Source: Gemmatimonadaceae bacterium
GTDB taxonomy: Bacteria > Gemmatimonadota > Gemmatimonadetes > Gemmatimonadales > Gemmatimonadaceae
NCBI GenBank assembly: GCA_016742275.1
Contig: JACVCD010000018.1
Coordinates: 1 to 64,000 of the forward strand
Reading direction: 5' to 3'
DNA: 64,000 nt
Shown here: piece by piece, positions 33,452 through 43,096 of the stretch
Position numbering within the stretch: position 1 is the stretch's first letter
How the letters are laid out: every line of letters begins with the position of its first letter
The notes under the pieces: model-generated
Seen by the model: the letters and a program-made list of their open reading frames with translations, nothing else
The model's database searches: none
What the model was told of the DNA's origin: nothing
Translations under genes and position numbers: made by a program

Positions 33452-34836
33452 ACCACTGGCGCTCGTTTCTGCTTCTCACGTTGGGGCTGGCTCTGAAAGA
33501 CCAGCCGCTTCATGCACAGACCGCCGCGTCTATCACCGACACGGTTGGTTCCCTACGGATAACGCCCGCGCAGTTCACCGTGCGCGGCGCAGCAGTGGAA
33601 GTGGAGGAAGGGTTGTTCGTCGTTCCCGCCGATCGTCACGCCTTCGCCGCGAAGCGTGACACATCGAAACTCCGATTGGCCTTTGTCCGTTTTCGGTCCA
33701 CCGCAGCCACGCCTGGTGCACCCATCGTCTTTCTTGCTGGCGGTCCGGGTGATGCAGCCACCCGCGCACTCGCCGGCATGCCGCAGGCACTACTCGATCA
33801 ATTGCGTGCCATCGGCGATGTGATTGCCTTCGATCAGCGCGGCACAGGGCGCTCGGAACCGCGTGGCGTGCAATGCCCACCGGGCGGAGTGCTTCCGCGT
33901 GATCGCGCCACGACACCTGCGCACATGCTCGAAGCCTACACGACCAGCATCCAGGAATGCCTCGCAAAGGCATTGGCCACCGGTGTTGTTGTCAGTGGTC
34001 TGACGACCGAGGAGAACGCAGACGACATCGACGCTCTCCGTCGAGCACTCGGCGCCACACGCGTATCATTGCTAGCCGGCAGCTATGGAACGCACCTCGC
34101 GTTGGCCGCAGCGCGGCGTCATGCCGCACATATCGATCGTGCCGTGCTGCTTGGTGTTGAAGGTCCAGACGACACCTTCAAACTACCTTCGCGTGTCGAT
34201 TCTGTTCTCGGAGTCATTGCTGCAAGCAAGCGTCCCACACTGGCTCAGGACATCCGCACACTGCGCGCACGCCTTGCGGCTGCGCCCGCGACGCATACAG
34301 CTCCAACCGGTCAGTTCATTGTTGTTGGCGAATGGGACCTGCAACGTTGGATCGCCGAGTCGCTGGATACGGTGCGCGAGATTGACGCGATGATTTCGGC
34401 GATTCCTGATTTGCTCGATGCGAAATACTCCGTGCTTGCACAGTGGGCCATTCGCTCGCGCATGCCGCGCTCCTTCAATCTCATGAATCTCGCCATGAAC
34501 TGCGCGTCCTATGCGAGCGCCCCTCGACTTGCTCGTATTTCGCGCGAAGCATCAACATCATTGCTTGGTGCTACCATCGATTTCCCGTTGCCCGAGCTGT
34601 GCGCAATCAAGGGGTGGCCACGCCTGCCTGACAGTTTTCGCACACCGATCACCGGCAACCAGCGCATCCTCATGATCAGTGGCACATTCGACGGTCGTAC
34701 GCCGCCATCCAATGCGGCTGACATCGTCCGCACATTGCCCAACAGTCGTGCGCTCGTACTGGATGGCGTCTCACATGATCTGTTCGGCGACCCGCGCTCT
34801 ACGGAGGCGATGCTCACCTACTTCAGGGGCAACTGA
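33448..34836 (+). CDS. Exported alpha/beta hydrolase of the tripeptidyl aminopeptidase type
   Basis: The 462-residue product has an N-terminal signal (about 1-23). The core has IVFLAGGPGD (oxyanion; about 90-99), DQRGTGRSEPRG, nucleophile LLAGSYGTHLAL (about 206-217), Asp in SGTFDGRTPPS, and His in GVSHDLF. This matches proline iminopeptidase/tripeptidyl aminopeptidase families acting on peptides at the cell surface. It is the third gene of the sigma/membrane protein operon, which suggests a role in a stress response affecting the envelope. Confidence 0.88.
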   Translation: MNHWRSFLLLTLGLALKDQPLHAQTAASITDTVGSLRITPAQFTVRGAAVEVEEGLFVVPADRHAFAAKRDTSKLRLAFVRFRSTAATPGAPIVFLAGGPGDAATRALAGMPQALLDQLRAIGDVIAFDQRGTGRSEPRGVQCPPGGVLPRDRATTPAHMLEAYTTSIQECLAKALATGVVVSGLTTEENADDIDALRRALGATRVSLLAGSYGTHLALAAARRHAAHIDRAVLLGVEGPDDTFKLPSRVDSVLGVIAASKRPTLAQDIRTLRARLAAAPATHTAPTGQFIVVGEWDLQRWIAESLDTVREIDAMISAIPDLLDAKYSVLAQWAIRSRMPRSFNLMNLAMNCASYASAPRLARISREASTSLLGATIDFPLPELCAIKGWPRLPDSFRTPITGNQRILMISGTFDGRTPPSNAADIVRTLPNSRALVLDGVSHDLFGDPRSTEAMLTYFRGN

Positions 34837-34882
34837 AGACGGTGAGCACCGCGCTCCAAGAGCATCGCGCATCAACGTGTAC

Positions 34883-37855
34883 TTATGGCCGAATGACAGG
34901 CGCCGCTGCCGCCGGCCGATCCTTGAGAATGAACGGCACGCCATCCGTCATCCATTTGGGAGCCGGCGTGCCCTTGAGGTGGTGATCGAAAAACTCGAAG
35001 TAGCGCACCGTCAAATCCTTGCGATTGGCTAGACCACGAAGCCCATGCCCTTCGCCGGGATACGCCAGCATCGTCGCATCTTTCTTGTTGTAGCGGAGCG
35101 CGTTGTAGAAATTCATGCCTTCGGTGAAGCTCACCGTCGGATCAGCCGTGCCATGCATGATCAGGAATGGCGCCGACACATTGGGCACGTGCGTGAGCGC
35201 CGATTCGTAGTGATACACCTCGGGCTTCTCCCACGGCGAGAAGCCCCAGCGACCCTGACCACTCAGGTAGTAGCTGTTGCCATTCTCACCGCTGCCGCCT
35301 TGCACCTGATAGGTCCAGCCCCAGCTCTGGCTGAAGTCAGAGAAGAGATCGGTCACACCGGCACCCATGCCGACGGCAGCGAACATCTTGGACCGCGTGC
35401 CAATAAATGCCGCACCTTCACCGCCATAGCTGTGGCCATGCACACCGATGCGTTTGGGATCCGCATAACCCAATGCAATCATCTTCTTCGTTGCGGCTTC
35501 CACGGCGTCGAGCATATCGCTGTGTGACGAACCCGTATGGAACGCCACATCGGGTACCATCGTCACATAGCCACGCGACGTCGCTTCAGCCGGAATGCCG
35601 CCCATGCCGGTGATGTAGCTCGGCATCGGATAGCGATTGAGCCCCTGCGAATTCTTCTCATAGAACGTCACCAGGGTGGGGCGCCGTTCGCCGGTCTTGT
35701 AGTCCTCCGGCAGCGTGATCATGCCCTGCAGCTTGTCGCCGCGCTTCGTGACATAGTCAAACAACACGCGCCGCCCCCACTGATACTGTGCCTGCTGCGG
35801 ATTCACATCCGACAGTTTACGGGGATTCGCCAGTGACGCGTCGGCAATCAACAAATCGGGGAACTCGCTGTAGCTCTGGCGCGTGAACAGATAGCTGTCG
35901 GCGTTGGTGGCTCGCATGGGCGTATTGAACGACGCATCGGCATACACCAACTGGGTGATGCTGCCATTCGCGAGCCGGGCGAATCCCGCCTTCTTGGTGA
36001 ATTCGCCGAACAGCGAGAACATCACCGGCTTCGACAGGTCGACTTCACGCGCCACTCGCGCACCGCGCAGCGCACTCGAGTCCAGCGGTGTCATGCGCAC
36101 CCAACGATACACCACCTGATCGCGGCTTCCCTGTCCATTCGTCAGATTGCGCGCCACTCCACCATCGAGCGGCAGCACCCACTGATCGAAGCGGTGATTT
36201 ACGATCACGGCGGCAGAGTCACTACTGAAACCCGCGATACCATACGGCGGACGCGGCCCCGGATGATCTTCCTGCATGTCCACGAAACTCGGCGCATTCG
36301 CGCCTATTGCGCGTGAGGAACCAGCGGCAATATCCCACGCCTGCCACTGCGCATTCTTCCAGTACAGATAGTAGCGACCGTCAGGTGTGAGGCCTGCTAC
36401 ATGCCGGCCAGTGAACTGCTTCCGCATCATCGGTGTGCGCTGACCCGTGCGCGTGTCCACACGATAGAAATCGGCTGCCGGCGTTTCGTAGTCTGAACGA
36501 TACGCGCGGCCGTCCCGACCAACCGCCCACGGCCCATTGATGGCAACTTCGAGGTCACGCATGGTACTGTCGGACAGAGCCACGAAGCGCGACGCCGCTA
36601 CATCAAACGCCTGACGGAACGTGCGATTGCGATCCTGTTCTATCTGAATCATCTGCGCCGACTGAATGCGTTCATCAGCAGTGCGCCAGATGTCTACGTC
36701 GGCAATGGAGTCGGTGCTGCGACGACGCGCTGTATCTGGCGCCGGCGATTGTGGAATGAGACCAAAGAAGACACGCGCCCCATCATCGCTGAATGAAAGC
36801 GGCGCCCGCTCGCTGATCATGAAGCCCGGAGTCACTGCCTTGCTGTCGAGCATCGCCGAACGAGTCTGCGACAGGTCGGGCACGACCAGCAGGCGATTGT
36901 CACGCTCCCGCATACGTTCCACTTCGCGGCCCTTGAGCACGGCGAGACCGGTACCACGATCATTCCACGCCAATCGGCTGTAACGCAGCGAATCATTGTC
37001 CACCACCCGCGTGGCGTTGGTCGCGAGATCGATCACGAAGAGCCCGTTGCCATCACGCACCGTCGCATCGACGGTGTAGGCGAGCATCGCACCCGTCTTG
37101 TTGAACGCCGCATCGGCAACCGAACCAAGAAATGTTGTGCGTCCGTTCGCGAGTTCATGCAGCAGGGCGTCGGTGGCACGCGCTGCATTCGCTGCACCAG
37201 CAGCCCCGCCCGCACCTGGTGCACCACCAGTCGCGCCTCCCGCCGGCGTCGGCCCCGCTGCACGCCGGCGCAGCAGCAAATGCGAAGAGGTTGGCGAGAA
37301 CGTAACCGACTGAATGTCCTGCCAGCTGCGCACTGTACCAGTCGCCAACTCACGCAGTTCCCATCGCCGCGGCGGTGTGCCTCGCGCCGGGGTCTGAGGC
37401 TGGCTTGGTGCAGTGCCCGGTGGTGTCGCTCCCGATGGCGATGCTGCCGCAGGTGCCGCTCCCGCTCCACCAGCTCCCGCTGTTCCTGCCGTTCCGGTGC
37501 TATCCGCTCTCGCCCCTCTCGCCGGCGCCGGCGGCTCAACGAGATATGCCACCCACTTCCCATCCGGTGAAAACGTGGGCTGCGACGCATGCAGAATCTC
37601 CACGTCCTTCCCATTCTCCACATCACGCAAACGCAGCACCGGCTTACTCTCGACTGGCAGCGTATTCGTCAGACGTGTGTTGTACGCCACCCAGCGACCA
37701 TCCGCCGAGATCGACGCACCTTCGATGGTGCGCCACAGCGCGTAGTCACCGACAGTGAGTGGCTTCTTGCTGGAAGTCGCCGCCGATTGCGCCACCACAA
37801 ATGACGGCGCCGAGCACAATGCCAATACCGTAAGAGAACCGGACAGGAGACGCAT
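34883..37855 (-). CDS. Secreted S9-family prolyl oligopeptidase-like serine peptidase, long form
   Basis: The 990-residue product has a signal peptide (1-22) and a propeller with SPDG and related repeats. A low-complexity insert rich in Ala, Gly, Pro and Thr lies at about residues 112-162 (37370-37520); a second, shorter Gly/Ala/Pro stretch sits near 198-222. The hydrolase domain carries GVHGHSYGGEGAAF (nucleophile), HGTADPTVSF (Asp) and GEGHGL (His). Family members cut small peptides. The inserts are unusual and may be flexible linkers. ATG at 37855 is used. Confidence 0.9.
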   Translation of the reverse strand: MRLLSGSLTVLALCSAPSFVVAQSAATSSKKPLTVGDYALWRTIEGASISADGRWVAYNTRLTNTLPVESKPVLRLRDVENGKDVEILHASQPTFSPDGKWVAYLVEPPAPARGARADSTGTAGTAGAGGAGAAPAAASPSGATPPGTAPSQPQTPARGTPPRRWELRELATGTVRSWQDIQSVTFSPTSSHLLLRRRAAGPTPAGGATGGAPGAGGAAGAANAARATDALLHELANGRTTFLGSVADAAFNKTGAMLAYTVDATVRDGNGLFVIDLATNATRVVDNDSLRYSRLAWNDRGTGLAVLKGREVERMRERDNRLLVVPDLSQTRSAMLDSKAVTPGFMISERAPLSFSDDGARVFFGLIPQSPAPDTARRRSTDSIADVDIWRTADERIQSAQMIQIEQDRNRTFRQAFDVAASRFVALSDSTMRDLEVAINGPWAVGRDGRAYRSDYETPAADFYRVDTRTGQRTPMMRKQFTGRHVAGLTPDGRYYLYWKNAQWQAWDIAAGSSRAIGANAPSFVDMQEDHPGPRPPYGIAGFSSDSAAVIVNHRFDQWVLPLDGGVARNLTNGQGSRDQVVYRWVRMTPLDSSALRGARVAREVDLSKPVMFSLFGEFTKKAGFARLANGSITQLVYADASFNTPMRATNADSYLFTRQSYSEFPDLLIADASLANPRKLSDVNPQQAQYQWGRRVLFDYVTKRGDKLQGMITLPEDYKTGERRPTLVTFYEKNSQGLNRYPMPSYITGMGGIPAEATSRGYVTMVPDVAFHTGSSHSDMLDAVEAATKKMIALGYADPKRIGVHGHSYGGEGAAFIGTRSKMFAAVGMGAGVTDLFSDFSQSWGWTYQVQGGSGENGNSYYLSGQGRWGFSPWEKPEVYHYESALTHVPNVSAPFLIMHGTADPTVSFTEGMNFYNALRYNKKDATMLAYPGEGHGLRGLANRKDLTVRYFEFFDHHLKGTPAPKWMTDGVPFILKDRPAAAAPVIRP

Positions 37856-37937
37856 GCAACACCCTCAGGCGAACATCGGGACGTAAACACACACCGGGCC
37901 TCGACTCTGAACCCGGAAGGACGCCCCAAATTACCGC

Positions 37938-38093
37938 TTGAGGATTCGAGGAACAGATGGCGCGAGGATTTGAGGATCCGAGGATATGAGGTGCGGGCCC
38001 CGAGGGCACCCGATCATGCAGGGTGTCCTCGGGGCCCGCTCTCTTATCCTCAGATCCTCCCATCCTCACGCCATCTGTTCCTCATATCCTCAA
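37938..38093. repeat. Large inverted repeat/hairpin with GAGGAT repeats
   Basis: Arms at 37938-38011 and 38021-38093 are complementary with few mismatches over about 73 bases and enclose a 9-base loop. The GC-rich apex is GCGGGCCCCGAGG and its complement; the outer part repeats TTGAGGAT or CGAGGAT. The bestrophin stop codon (38090-38092) lies in the right arm. It separates the bestrophin and S9 genes on the minus strand. Confidence 0.85.
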
Positions 38094-39103
38094 ATCTGGA
38101 TGTTGTGCTGAGCCGCAATCGGCGCCGGTATATCCTCTTCCCCCAGCATCTCCCGCAGATCGATTTCGATCGTGCGACTGAGCGTGGTAATGGGCGTGTC
38201 GTTGGCATTGCCTTCGAAGGGATTCTCCGTCGCCTGCCCCACACGTTCCATGGCGTTGAAAACCCAACCGATCAGAAAGCCGGTGGGAATGGTCAGCCAG
38301 ATCCGCCAGTCACTGGTCTTGGAAAATTCGTTGAGCAGCCCGAGTGGCGTGAGACCGATGAACAGGTGCACGAAGAACTTGCTGATCGACACGTACTGCC
38401 TGGGATACGGATAATTCTTGATCCGTTCAGCGCGCCCCTGCTGATCCAGCAGCTCCGCGAGTTGCCTTTCCATGGCCACATGGTGATACGCGTCGATCAC
38501 GCCAGCAGCATGCAATGCGGCTAGCTGCCGCCCTTGCAGTGAAATCGCTCGTGTCGCGCGATTGGATCCGCTCAACACATGGGTGCGATCGTCCTCCGAC
38601 AATAGCGGGCGCAGCACATCGCCAAGATCTTCCGTCCGCTCAGGGATCGTGAAGTTGCGCGCCTGATACTCGGCGTTCGATGTGAACTGCATCGACTCCC
38701 ACGGCCTTGGTTGGCGCAACTGAAAACGCAGAACCGTCAGCCAAGCCACATGTCGATGAATGAGCTGCGTGCGGGTGGCGGCGGCTTCCGCTTCGCTGAG
38801 CGAACCGCCGGCACGTACAAAGTCCATCACCTGCAGTCCCCAGGTGCGACTCGCATTCACAATGGCACCGTAGATCTGCCGCGATTCCCACGCGCGTGCA
38901 TACGTCGCATTGTTGCGAAAGCCGGCAATAAAAGCAGCCGCCGTACCGATGAGGGCAATCGGAACCCACGGCAGCGCCAGCCAGGTGAATCCCAAAAACA
39001 CATACGCGAGCGTCGGAACCGCAACGACGGCCAGCAATCGGTAGCTGTCGAAGCGAGACCAGACAACAAACTCACGAAGCGTGTACTGGCGCCCTACATG
39101 CAT
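38090..39103 (-). CDS. Bestrophin-like anion channel
   Basis: The 337-residue product matches bacterial bestrophins (RFP-TM): a start like YTLREFVVWSRFDSY, membrane segments (about 22-62 and 230-285), and the conserved ending NPFEGNANDTPITTLSRTIEIDLREMLGE. Such proteins form pentameric channels for chloride or other ions. It lies 7 bases downstream of the secreted EEP-family gene and may be in the same transcript. Its stop is inside the long hairpin. Confidence 0.92.
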   Translation of the reverse strand: MHVGRQYTLREFVVWSRFDSYRLLAVVAVPTLAYVFLGFTWLALPWVPIALIGTAAAFIAGFRNNATYARAWESRQIYGAIVNASRTWGLQVMDFVRAGGSLSEAEAAATRTQLIHRHVAWLTVLRFQLRQPRPWESMQFTSNAEYQARNFTIPERTEDLGDVLRPLLSEDDRTHVLSGSNRATRAISLQGRQLAALHAAGVIDAYHHVAMERQLAELLDQQGRAERIKNYPYPRQYVSISKFFVHLFIGLTPLGLLNEFSKTSDWRIWLTIPTGFLIGWVFNAMERVGQATENPFEGNANDTPITTLSRTIEIDLREMLGEEDIPAPIAAQHNIQI

Positions 39104-39110
39104 GATGTGC

Positions 39111-39902
39111 CTACCGTGCCCGAAGTTGAACGCGCGCGACCACCGGCCGATGATCGGAAGTCAACGTATCTGTCATGACTCGCGCCGTGGTCGCACCCCA
39201 TGCAGCGACCGGCGCCAACAGGATGTGATCAATCTCCTGTTTGGGTTCCGTGGATGAGAAGGTGAATCGATCACTCGCCGGCTTCTCCACCGTGCGGAAG
39301 CGTTGCTGCCAGCGGGTGAGTGTGCGTGAGTCAGGTTGATCGTTGAAATCGCCCAGCAGAACGATGGGAATACTCACCGTATCCAGCACAGCGCCCAGTG
39401 CTGCCACCTGTGCGTAGCGCAACGTGTCGTTCGCCACCCAGTCGAAATGCACATTCACCACCAGCACACGCCGGGCGTTTGGCAGTTCCACTTCCACCAT
39501 CAGCGCCACACGCGGCTCATTGCCGTCGGGCAACCGTAGGGCATGCATACGCCGAATGGGGAATCGCGACAACATCCCCATGCCATACTCCCCTCCCTGA
39601 TACGGCATGAACGCACCAAACGCGTACTCCATTCGGAGCTGCGAGCCAAGCACCTGCGGTTCATCCACACGACCGGAGCGTTCGACATTCTTGTCCACTT
39701 CCTGCAGCGCCACGATATCGGCACCCAGACGCGCAATCGCTTCACCGGTGCGCTGCAGATTGACCACCCCATCCATGCCTCGACCATGGCGGATGTTGTA
39801 GCTGGCCACTGTAAAGACCGTATCCTGCGAAACAACACGCGTGGCGCCCACCAATGAACACCACGCGATAGCGACCAATACAAGCGTCCGGGCAGCGGGC
39901 AT
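39111..39902 (-). CDS. Secreted endonuclease/exonuclease/phosphatase-family enzyme
   Basis: The 263-residue product has a signal (1-25, cleavage near VVSQ) and the EEP fold: VASYNIRHGRG (N), IVALQEVDKN (E), VNVHFDW (D), VLLGDFNDQP and SDHRPVVAR. Metal-dependent phosphodiester or phosphoester cleavage is expected, perhaps of nucleic acids or phospholipids outside the cytoplasm. It lies 38 bases after the uvrA-like gene and 7 before the bestrophin gene. Confidence 0.9.
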   Translation of the reverse strand: MPAARTLVLVAIAWCSLVGATRVVSQDTVFTVASYNIRHGRGMDGVVNLQRTGEAIARLGADIVALQEVDKNVERSGRVDEPQVLGSQLRMEYAFGAFMPYQGGEYGMGMLSRFPIRRMHALRLPDGNEPRVALMVEVELPNARRVLVVNVHFDWVANDTLRYAQVAALGAVLDTVSIPIVLLGDFNDQPDSRTLTRWQQRFRTVEKPASDRFTFSSTEPKQEIDHILLAPVAAWGATTARVMTDTLTSDHRPVVARVQLRAR

Positions 39903-39940
39903 GAAACAGGAAGCGGGGGTGACTGAGCCTGAGGCGAACC

Positions 39941-42328
39941 TCAGCGAACGTACGCCGCCAAATGCTTTCCCGTCAGAGTCGATTTCTTCTTCACCAGATC
40001 GGCCGGCGTCCCCTCAAACACCACCTTGCCACCATCGTGACCGGCACCGGGTCCAAGATCGATGATCCAGTCCGCGTGCGACATCACCGCCTGGTGATGT
40101 TCGATCACGATCACCGACTTGCCTGAGTCGACCAGACGATCGAGCATCGCCAGCATCTGCTCCACATCGGCCAGATGCAGACCCGTGGTGGGTTCGTCCA
40201 GCACATAGACTCCACCGTCTTCACCCATGTTGGTGGCCAGTTTGATACGCTGACGTTCGCCACCGGACAATGTGGTGAGCGGCTGCCCAAGACGCAGATA
40301 GCCAAGTCCCACATCGGACATGCGCTGCAGGATCACGTGAGCGGCCGGTGTCTTTGCATCACCGGTATCGAAGAACGTCACCGCATCCTTCACCGGAAGG
40401 TCCAGCACTTCCGCAATATTGAGCCCGCCCAGCTCGTATTCGAGCACGGAGGCCTGGAAGCGTTTGCCTTCGCACTCTTCGCACATCGTGGTCACACCCG
40501 CCATCATGCCGAGGTCGGTGTAGATCACGCCGGCGCCATTGCAGGTCTGGCAGGCACCTTCGGAGTTTGCGCTGAACAGCGCGGGCTTGACGCCATTGGC
40601 TTTCGCGAATGCCTTGCGAATGGGTTCGAGCAAACCGGTATACGTGGCCGGATTGCTTCGGCGTGATCCGCGAATGGCCGACTGGTCCACCGTGACCACG
40701 CCGTCCTTGCCGCTCACCGAACCATGAATGAGTGAGCTCTTGCCGGAACCCGCCACACCAGTGACCACCACTAGCACACCAAGCGGAATATCGACGTTGA
40801 CCTTCTGCAGATTGTGCGTGCTGGCACCACGCACCTTGATGGTGCCGGTCGGCTTGCGCACGGTCTTCTTGAGCGACGCCCGATCATCGAGATGGCGTCC
40901 CGTCAGCGTGCCGCTCTTACGGAGCGCATCAACGGTTCCCTCGAACACGATCTCTCCACCGGCCGTGCCAGCACCGGGGCCCAAGTCCACCACATGATCT
41001 GCAATGGCAATAGCCTCCGGCTTGTGCTCCACGACCAGCACCGTATTGCCCTTATCCCGCAAACGACGCAGCAGGTCATTCATGCGCTGAATGTCGTGCG
41101 GATGCAAACCAATGGTAGGCTCATCGAACACGTAGGTCACATCGGTGAGCGATGAACCAAGGTGACGTACCATCTTGATTCGCTGCGCCTCGCCACCCGA
41201 GAGCGTGCCGGACGGACGATCAAGACTCAAATAGCCAAGCCCGATTTCAACAAACGAATCCAGCAGCTCCTGCAGCGTGGTGAGCAGCGGCGCCACCGCC
41301 GGATCCTTGATACCACGCAGCCAGTCGGCGAGATCGTTGATCTGCATGCCGCACACGTCGGCAATATTGACACCCTTGATCTTGGATGAGCGCGCGGCCG
41401 CATTGAGGCGTGTACCATCACACTCGGGGCAGGTCGTGAACGTGACTGCGCGCTCCACGAACGCCTGAATATGCGGCTGCAGCGAATCCACATCCTTTGA
41501 TAAGAACGATTTCTGGATGCGCGGAATCAGTCCTTCATAGGTCAGGTTGATGCTGTCGACCTTAACCTTGATGGGCTCCTTATAAAGAAAGTCTTCGCGT
41601 TCCTTCTTCGTGTACTTCTTGATCGGCTTGTCGGGATCAATGAGACCGGACGCCGAAAAGATGCGCACCATCCAGCCATCGGCCGTGTAGCCGGGAATGG
41701 TCAGCGCACCCTCATTGAGTGACTTGTTCTCGTCGAAGAGTTGCGTGAGGTCGATGTCGTTGACATGCCCCATGCCCTCACAGCGTGGGCACATGCCTCC
41801 GGTCACCGAGTAGGTCTTCTTCTCCGTCTTGCCGCCCGCCTTCTCCACCGTCACCGCACCGACTGCGCGGAGCGACGGCACATTGAAGGAGTAGGCATTG
41901 GAACTGCCGATGTGTGGTTTAGCCAGACGACTGAACAACACCCGCAGCATGGCATTGGCATCGGTGGCCGTTCCCACCGTCGAGCGCGAGTTCGCACCCA
42001 TGCGCTCCTGATCCACGATGATGGCCGTGGTCAGTCCTTCGAGCACATCGACTTCTGGTCGCCCAAGCGACGGCATAAAGTTCTGCACAAAACTGCTGTA
42101 CGTCTCGTTGATCAGTCGCTGCGATTCTGCGGCAATTGTACCGAACACCAGCGATGACTTGCCCGAACCTGACACACCGGTAAAAACCGTGAGTCGACGC
42201 TTCGGCAATTCGATGCTGACATCCTTGAGATTGTTTTCACGTGCCCCCTGCACACGAATCCGATCGTGCTGATCGGCCGCGTGGTTACCATTTGCACCAG
42301 CCCCAGCGCTGGTCTTCTTGACACTCAT
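39941..42328 (-). CDS. Short UvrA-like ABC ATPase
   Basis: The 795-residue product has two UvrA cassettes: Walker A GVSGSGKSS (about 47-55) and GVAGSGKSS (about 525-533), signatures TLSGGEAQRI and TLSGGERQRI, and Walker B VFDEPTIGL and VLDEPTTGL. Zinc-type CxxC pairs occur at CPRCEGMG, CPECDGTR, CQTCNGAG and CEECEG. It is shorter than canonical UvrA (about 940), as in UvrA2/DrrC-type proteins that act without UvrB, often in drug resistance. The gene overlaps the SRPBCC gene by ATGA and is controlled with it by an ArsR regulator. Start at 42328 begins the conserved part. Confidence 0.9.
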   Translation of the reverse strand: MSVKKTSAGAGANGNHAADQHDRIRVQGARENNLKDVSIELPKRRLTVFTGVSGSGKSSLVFGTIAAESQRLINETYSSFVQNFMPSLGRPEVDVLEGLTTAIIVDQERMGANSRSTVGTATDANAMLRVLFSRLAKPHIGSSNAYSFNVPSLRAVGAVTVEKAGGKTEKKTYSVTGGMCPRCEGMGHVNDIDLTQLFDENKSLNEGALTIPGYTADGWMVRIFSASGLIDPDKPIKKYTKKEREDFLYKEPIKVKVDSINLTYEGLIPRIQKSFLSKDVDSLQPHIQAFVERAVTFTTCPECDGTRLNAAARSSKIKGVNIADVCGMQINDLADWLRGIKDPAVAPLLTTLQELLDSFVEIGLGYLSLDRPSGTLSGGEAQRIKMVRHLGSSLTDVTYVFDEPTIGLHPHDIQRMNDLLRRLRDKGNTVLVVEHKPEAIAIADHVVDLGPGAGTAGGEIVFEGTVDALRKSGTLTGRHLDDRASLKKTVRKPTGTIKVRGASTHNLQKVNVDIPLGVLVVVTGVAGSGKSSLIHGSVSGKDGVVTVDQSAIRGSRRSNPATYTGLLEPIRKAFAKANGVKPALFSANSEGACQTCNGAGVIYTDLGMMAGVTTMCEECEGKRFQASVLEYELGGLNIAEVLDLPVKDAVTFFDTGDAKTPAAHVILQRMSDVGLGYLRLGQPLTTLSGGERQRIKLATNMGEDGGVYVLDEPTTGLHLADVEQMLAMLDRLVDSGKSVIVIEHHQAVMSHADWIIDLGPGAGHDGGKVVFEGTPADLVKKKSTLTGKHLAAYVR

Positions 42329-42765
42329 GCGAGCGCCTCCAGCACCTGCAGCAGCTTGCCGCCCATCATGTTCCAACCATAACGCGCGCCACCGAAGTTG
42401 CGCTTCTGGTCTGACTTGAAGCCCGACTGCACCAGCATCACACGCGTTCCTGTCTCGGTCGGCGAAAGATCGAAGCGAACCACCGTATCGATATCCCCGA
42501 CCACCCATGTCCAGCTCAATGCCTTCTCATGTTCGATCGCAATGAACTGACAGTTCACGATGCCGTCCCATCCTGGCTGCGGCGGCGCCGTGAATGTGAA
42601 CTGCGCGCCCGCTTCCAGCTTGTGATTGATCACCGGCAACAGCCACTCGCTCAAGAGCGCAGGCTCAGTGAGGGCACGCCACACCTTGGCTGGTGCATGC
42701 GGCAAATCAAACTCAAAGGCCAGTGCTTCGGATTGCGATGAATCGGTGCGGTCGGTGATCGACAT
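42325..42765 (-). CDS. SRPBCC/AHSA1-family protein
   Basis: The 146-residue product has the AHSA1 pattern: FEFDLPHAPAKVWRALTEPALLSEWLLPV near the start, then EWTWVVGDIDTVVRFDLSPTETGTRVMLVQSGF, and a C-terminal GGARYGWNMMGGKLLQVLEAL helix. The fold forms a hydrophobic pocket for ligands such as polyketides or drugs. It overlaps the ArsR gene by one base (TGATG) and the uvrA-like gene by ATGA, a tight trio. Confidence 0.88.
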   Translation of the reverse strand: MSITDRTDSSQSEALAFEFDLPHAPAKVWRALTEPALLSEWLLPVINHKLEAGAQFTFTAPPQPGWDGIVNCQFIAIEHEKALSWTWVVGDIDTVVRFDLSPTETGTRVMLVQSGFKSDQKRNFGGARYGWNMMGGKLLQVLEALA

Positions 42766-43091
42766 CAGTCCATCTTCTCCAGAAGGCGTTCGAGGCGGTC
42801 GATATGATCGACCCAGAATGCACGGTAGTGCGCGATCCAATCGATGAGTGGCTTCATCCCACGGGGCTCCACGCGATAGTAGACCATCCGTCCCTCGCGA
42901 CGACCGCTCACCAATCCAGCATCCTTGAGCGTCGCCAGATGCTGGGAAATGGCGGGCTGTGAGATGTCGAAGCGCGTCGTGAGATCCTTCACCGCCGCTT
43001 CACCACGGGTAAGGGATTCAAAGATGGCGCGGCGACTCGGATCGGCGAGCGCATGAAAAATTGCGTCCTGGGCGAGGGCGGAAGTTCGCAT
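42765..43091 (-). CDS. ArsR-family transcriptional repressor
   Basis: The 108-residue product has FHALADPSRRAIFESLTRGEAAVKDLTTRFDISQPAISQHLATLKDAGLVSGRREGRMVYYRVEP, the winged-helix of ArsR/SmtB. It has no cysteine, so it is not a metal sensor of the ArsR type; it resembles the regulators that sit beside AHSA1 genes. It is first in an operon with an SRPBCC protein and a UvrA-like ATPase. Its own promoter carries a perfect 16-bp palindrome, and its ATG lies at the predicted transcription start, so the message is probably leaderless. Confidence 0.93.
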   Translation of the reverse strand: MRTSALAQDAIFHALADPSRRAIFESLTRGEAAVKDLTTRFDISQPAISQHLATLKDAGLVSGRREGRMVYYRVEPRGMKPLIDWIAHYRAFWVDHIDRLERLLEKMD

Positions 43092-43096
43092 GCCAT

